The translations under genes were made by a program, and so were the position numbers. A stretch of DNA of 15,153 nucleotides from Planctomycetota bacterium. GTDB taxonomy: Bacteria; Planctomycetota; PUPC01; DSUN01. Positions 11,873 to 15,153 of the stretch are shown here, one piece after another. How positions within the stretch are numbered: the stretch's first letter is position 1; every line of letters begins with the position of its first letter. The notes beneath the pieces were generated by a model that did no database searches, was not told the DNA's origin, and worked only from the letters and a program-made list of their open reading frames with translations. The stretch is taken from positions 1 to 15,153 of the forward strand of contig VGYW01000195.1 in NCBI GenBank assembly GCA_016872875.1. The letters are read 5' to 3'.

Positions 11873-13772
11873 CGGGAGCCTCCGTTCTTGAGGGGCGGGT
11901 GGCGATGAGATATAGGACGTATAGGACGAGTAGGACCAATAGGACTCCGGGCAAGGCGTAGGGGCCGCGCTTGAGGTCGAGGGGGTTCTTGCCGTTGTTG
12001 AGCACGATGGGGATGGCGAGGAGGATGCCGAGGATCGCCTCGCCGGTGATGAGGCCGGCCGCGAAGAGCACCCCGCGGTGATGGCCCTTCGTGCCTTCAC
12101 CGGCCCGTTGGCGGCTCGCTGCCCAGGCGACGATGCCGCCGAGGAAGATGGCAGCGCCCAGCTCAAGCGGCAGGTAGATGCCCACGGCGACCGCAAGGAC
12201 CGGCGTGCGGAAGCGGCTGCCGCGGCTGCGAAGGGACTCGTCGAGCGCGATCACACCCACGGCCACCCCCGCGCCAACCGCCACCATCGCCCAGGGCAGG
12301 TCTTTGGCGAACACGCCGCGCGCCACCGACGCCATCAGCGTGGCCTGCGGAGCGCGGAGCGGCTTCGGGTGGGCGAGCGTCTTCTCGCCTATCCCATAGG
12401 CGGCGAGCAGCAGCGCGAGGATGGGCGCCATGACGAACGCCGGCACGAGCGCCCCCGCGGCCTCCATCACCTGCTGCTTCCAGGGGGTGGAGCCGACGAT
12501 GTGGCCGGTCTTGAAGTCCTGGAGGTTGTCGCCGCTCATCGAAGCGGCGCAGCAGACGACCGAGCCGATGAGGACCGCGGCCGCCGGCCCAGCCGCGCCC
12601 CCCACGCCGAGGGCCAGGAGCAGCAGAGCCGTCGTCAGCACCGTCGAGATCGTCACCCCCGAGATCGGGTTGTTCGACGAGCCGACGATTCCCGCCATGT
12701 ACGCCGCGACCGCCGAGAACAGGAAGCCCGCGGCCAGCATGATGACGGCCATGAGCGCGGCGACCGCGGTACTCCCCACGACGTTGCGGAAGACGAAGAA
12801 CAGCGGCACCACCGAGGCGGCCAGGGCCACGCCCACCCACTGCATCGGCGCGTCGCGCTCCGTGCGGGGCACGCCGCCCGCGCCGCTGCGGGACCGGCGG
12901 TAGGCGGCCACGCCCGAGGCGATGCCGCGGGCCAGGCTCGGCCACATGCGCGCGATGGCCCACAGCCCGCCCACGATCATCGCCCCGACGCCGATGTAGC
13001 GCGTCTGCGTACTCCACACCTCCTCCGCCCACTTGGCCGCCGTCACCTCCGGCTCGGCCGGCTGCCAGGGCGCCAGGAGCGGGATGGCCACGAACCAGTT
13101 GGCCGCCCCGCCCAGGAACACCAGCACGGCGATGTTGATGCCCACGATGAAGCCCACGGCTGCCAGCGCGGGGGCCAGCCCCGTGGCCACGCAGGCCACG
13201 GAGTTGCCCACGCGGCAGGCTGCCCCGACGCCCTCCGTCCAGAGCCCCAGCCCCGCCTGGCCGAGCTTGGAGAGCGCGCCGAGCGCGCCGCCAATCGCGA
13301 TCAGCCCCACCCCAGCCCCGCCGCGGTCGCCCACCTCGAGCACCCGCGCCGTCGCCACCCCCTCCGGGAAGGCTAGCTTCGCCTCAACGACGAGCGCGCG
13401 CCGCAGCGGCACCGCGAACAGCACCCCCAGCATCCCCCCCAGGCCCCCGAGCAGGGTCGTCTGCCAGTAGTCGAAGTGGTCCCAAGTCCTCAGGATGATC
13501 AGGGCGGGGAGCGTGAAGATCACGCCGGCGGCGAGGGCCTCGCCCGACGACGCGGCGGTCTGCACCAGGTTGTTCTCGAGGATGTTCGAGCGCTTGAACA
13601 GGCGGAGCACGGCCATCGAGACGACCGCGGCGGGGATCGAGGCCGACACCGTCATCCCGGCCAGCAGGCCCAGGTAGGCGTTCGCCGCCCCCAGCACAAC
13701 GGCCAGTGCGAGGCCCAGCACCACCGCCTTCAGCGTGATTTCCGGCAACGTGTCGCCCTGCACCGAGCTCAC
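11859..13772 (-). CDS. OPT-family oligopeptide (or metal-chelate) transporter
   Basis: The product is a polytopic inner-membrane protein, about 637 residues with some 14-16 hydrophobic helices. The family signatures are clear: GLLAGMTVSASIPAAV near the N-terminus, SSNNPISGVTI around residue 365, and SGDNLQDFKTGHIVGSTPWKQQ split over about 410-432. OPT transporters of this prokaryotic branch take up oligopeptides or metal-siderophore-like chelates, probably by proton symport; the substrate is unknown. I start at GTG 13772, which has AAGGAG six nt upstream and lies just before the first helix; the open frame extends to 13904, with an ATG at 13814 that lacks a ribosome site. The stop overlaps the amidohydrolase start. 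Two perfect palindromes lie upstream at 13930-14055, possibly operators. The feo operon nearby makes a metal-related substrate worth considering, without proof. Confidence 0.9.
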   Translation of the reverse strand: MSSVQGDTLPEITLKAVVLGLALAVVLGAANAYLGLLAGMTVSASIPAAVVSMAVLRLFKRSNILENNLVQTAASSGEALAAGVIFTLPALIILRTWDHFDYWQTTLLGGLGGMLGVLFAVPLRRALVVEAKLAFPEGVATARVLEVGDRGGAGVGLIAIGGALGALSKLGQAGLGLWTEGVGAACRVGNSVACVATGLAPALAAVGFIVGINIAVLVFLGGAANWFVAIPLLAPWQPAEPEVTAAKWAEEVWSTQTRYIGVGAMIVGGLWAIARMWPSLARGIASGVAAYRRSRSGAGGVPRTERDAPMQWVGVALAASVVPLFFVFRNVVGSTAVAALMAVIMLAAGFLFSAVAAYMAGIVGSSNNPISGVTISTVLTTALLLLALGVGGAAGPAAAVLIGSVVCCAASMSGDNLQDFKTGHIVGSTPWKQQVMEAAGALVPAFVMAPILALLLAAYGIGEKTLAHPKPLRAPQATLMASVARGVFAKDLPWAMVAVGAGVAVGVIALDESLRSRGSRFRTPVLAVAVGIYLPLELGAAIFLGGIVAWAASRQRAGEGTKGHHRGVLFAAGLITGEAILGILLAIPIVLNNGKNPLDLKRGPYALPGVLLVLLVLYVLYLIATRPSRTEAPDEDR

Positions 13773-13929
13773 CTGCCGCTCCTTCTTCAGCGCGCACCCC
13801 CACGAGGCCGCCATTCTAATGAAATCCGCCGAGCGAGTCCATCGGGCTGTCCGAGTCGGGGCGTCATGGCGGATTTGGTGGGCACTCCCGCAGCGCAGCC
13901 GCAACCCTCCCAGTTGCCATCGGTCGCGG

Positions 13930-13963
13930 GATAGTCAAACATTCTATAGAATGTTTGACTATC
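13930..13963. promoter_or_regulatory. 34-bp perfect palindrome, copy 1
   Basis: The core TCAAACATTC-TATA-GAATGTTTGA is flanked by GATAG on the left and CTATC on the right, giving perfect symmetry over 34 bp. It is strikingly A+T-rich in G+C-rich surroundings and lies upstream of the OPT transporter gene. It may be an operator for an unidentified dimeric regulator or a palindromic repeat unit. Confidence 0.85.
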
Positions 13964-14017
13964 ACACGACAACGCAGGCGGGTATAGGAGCCGCGCGGCG
14001 GTCATCACGTTTCGCCG

Positions 14018-14055
14018 GCGATGATCAAACATTCTATAGAATGTTTGATCATCGC
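14018..14055. promoter_or_regulatory. 38-bp perfect palindrome, copy 2
   Basis: The same 24-bp core as copy 1 is flanked by GCGATGA on the left and TCATCGC on the right. The flanks differ from copy 1, but both sides changed together so that the palindrome stays perfect. The centres of the two copies are 90 bp apart. Confidence 0.85.
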
Positions 14056-14150
14056 ACCTCGCTGCACGAAGGCAGGGCCCGCCAGCGATGGGGCGGGGTC
14101 AAACGACGAGGCAAGCTCCGCGGGCCACCAGTCTGCTACGCCAGCCTATG

Positions 14151-14283
14151 TAGTTTCTGTTGCCGAAAGCCCTGGAAAGGGAAAACGTGACCGCCATGTA
14201 GCCGCGAGCGTCCCGCTTGCGGTCTTTCGCGGCCCCTCGACAAGCGGGACGCTTGTCGCTACAGGAATCCGTAACAGAAACTA
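14151..14283. repeat. Composite inverted repeat with two nested stems
   Basis: The outer arms TAGTTTCTGTT (14151-14161) and AACAGAAACTA (14273-14283) are perfect. Inside, TGTAGC...GCGTCCCGCTTG and CAAGCGGGACGC...GCTACA (14197-14263) form a second long stem with a few mismatches. This looks like a dispersed palindromic element, possibly one repeat inserted into another. Confidence 0.7.
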
Positions 14284-14346
14284 TGTACTAAGGGGAGCAC
14301 AAAACAGTCTACACGGAATGGCACTAACTCAAGGGCTCGCGCCAAC

Positions 14347-14539
14347 CCAGCCCCCGCAGGGGGCGATAGCGCGGTAGCCACGAGCGTAAGCCCGTGGAAA
14401 GGGGTGAGCACCCCGATTCCAGCCCCCGCAGGGGGCGGCAGAAACCATGTGACGTGTGCGAATCGGGGCTTCTGCCGCCCCCTGCGGGGGCTGGGTAGGA
14501 GGCAACGCCGCGTCCCACGGGCTTACGCCCGTGGCTACC
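14347..14539. repeat. Nested inverted-repeat cluster built from two short units
   Basis: Unit A, CCAGCCCCCGCAGGGGGCG, is at 14347 and 14419, and again inverted at 14470-14494. Unit B (14373-14397, beginning GGTAGCCACG) returns inverted at 14515-14539 with one mismatch. CCCCGATT and AATCGGGG also flank the middle pair. The whole can fold as one branched structure. Confidence 0.78.
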
Positions 14540-14551
14540 GCACTGCCGCTC

Positions 14552-14580
14552 TGCGGGCTGGCCCGCGCCCTTAGCCCGCA
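14552..14580. terminator. Hairpin immediately before the putative intron
   Basis: TGCGGGCT (14552-14559) and AGCCCGCA (14573-14580) form a perfect 8-bp stem followed by TTTCTC. This is terminator-like. Some bacterial group II introns (class C) insert just after such hairpins, which would fit the element that begins near 14590. Confidence 0.4.
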
Positions 14581-14589
14581 TTTCTCAGC

Positions 14590-15153
14590 GTGCCGTGAAA
14601 AGGCACTGGCCCTTAGCGGGAGTAAGACCCGCCTGGCAACTGTCGCTCCTGCCAGTCGGGTGCCCGCACAGCGGGCGCGGAGCCGTTGTGGAGGTAACGA
14701 AGCAACGGGAGCCTTCGGTGCAGAGGGTCGCATTGGCGACTCGGCGAGCGTGCAGGCCGTAACGTGAGTGAACGCTGAGCAGGCCCCGAAAAGGGTGACA
14801 CGGGCGCCCGTTGCCGGCAACGGGCTCCCGCCCGCCTGACATTCGGGGAAGGCCGCCGCCGCTGGAGATGATGAGCGAAGCCTCCAGTGGTCCCGTCGGG
14901 GTAGTGGCGACGGCATGCATGCACAGGGGACCGGGTGCAACACGGGAAGCCCCACGGGGTGAAGGGGCGTGCCCTTCAACTCGCAGCCCGCGAGGGACGT
15001 GCGGGGCCGCGTGGGGTGTCCGAGAAGCCCATAGTACCTGCGAAGTCGGGGAAACCCGATGGAGGGAAGGGGCCTCGGTTCAAGGCGAGCGTCCGCCGGA
15101 GTGCGGGACCTGGAGATTGGCATGGGCCTAACACCTCCGCCAACGGTTCAGAA
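14590..15153 (+). mobile_element. Probable 5' part of a group II intron (domain I and leader of the reverse transcriptase gene), truncated by the window
   Basis: The stretch has no good protein frame but is dense in stem-loops and purine-rich linkers. It contains segments that I recall from leaders of bacterial group II intron reverse transcriptase genes, such as GTGCAACACGGGAAGC, CCATAGTACCTGCGAAG, GTCGGGGAAACCCGATGG and AGGGAAGGGGC. The candidate 5' boundary is GTGCC at 14590, close to the GTGYG consensus but not identical. The intron-encoded protein would begin just past 15153, so the key proof is out of view. Identification is from pattern memory and remains moderate. Alternatives are another structured retroelement leader or a large noncoding RNA. 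Confidence 0.55.

Larger units (their letters stand above)
13773..14589. other. Gene-free, repeat-rich stretch upstream of the OPT gene
   Basis: No frame here resembles a protein. It contains the two perfect palindromes (13930-14055) and three nested inverted-repeat groups (14151-14283, 14347-14539 and 14552-14580). The open frames across it merely read through these repeats. A promoter for the OPT-amidohydrolase pair should lie here, but I do not see a convincing one. Confidence 0.6.

Noticed and set aside
12078..13376. A 432-codon plus-strand open frame opposite the OPT transporter
   Set aside because: Composition is extreme (Arg, His, Ala, Gly) and the transporter on the minus strand is unambiguous.
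14347..14539. Possible CRISPR array
   Set aside because: The units are inverted as well as direct, spacing is irregular and there are no uniform spacers or cas genes. They are palindromic repeats.
14811..15131. A 106-codon plus-strand frame at the right edge
   Set aside because: It lies within what looks like structured intron RNA. Similar frames are commonly over-predicted in group II intron leaders.

Overview
The window is a G+C-rich bacterial chromosome segment, most likely from an uncultured member of the Planctomycetota or a neighbouring PVC lineage. I infer this from the fused dehydroquinate dehydratase/shikimate dehydrogenase, from several short palindromic repeat families that sit between genes and even inside reading frames, and from the overall gene set. 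The taxonomic call is an inference; no rRNA or other marker gene is present.

Layout, left to right. (1) 1-1502: the 3' part of an aroDE fusion of the shikimate pathway, carrying two in-frame repeat insertions. (2) 1517-3452: a two-gene cassette with its own candidate promoter. It encodes an SMC/OLD-like AAA ATPase overlapping a TOPRIM-like DUF4276/RloB-type protein. It looks more A+T-rich than its neighbours and resembles two-gene ATPase-nuclease defence modules. (3) 3586-6903: a ferrous iron uptake operon (DtxR-family repressor, feoA, feoB) behind a textbook sigma70 promoter. An iron-box-like operator overlaps its -10 element. FeoB carries an insertion of about 175 residues. (4) 6904-7546: no convincing gene, but a chain of strong hairpins, including a 184-nt imperfect inverted repeat.

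(5) 7547-10844, minus strand: a restriction-modification island. A beta-class, probably N4-cytosine, methyltransferase and a BglII/BstYI-family endonuclease overlap by 4 nt. They are flanked by the N-terminal piece (10503-10844) and the C-terminal Mrr-like nuclease piece (8459-8920) of what appears to be one larger methyltransferase-nuclease gene. The R-M pair therefore seems to have replaced the middle of an older gene, and the left-over Mrr-like piece is now translationally coupled behind the endonuclease. A separate unknown gene with an RNxxH motif (7547-8224) follows. (6) 11075-13772, minus strand: an OPT-family transporter overlapping a metal-dependent amidohydrolase. (7) 13773-15153: a repeat-rich, gene-free stretch. 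It holds two perfect A+T-rich palindromes with compensated differences, several nested inverted repeats, and at the right edge what is probably the 5' part of a group II intron whose reverse transcriptase would lie beyond the window.

Functionally, the iron operon is self-contained and probably iron-repressed. The ATPase/TOPRIM pair and the R-M island suggest accessory defence cargo interspersed among housekeeping genes.
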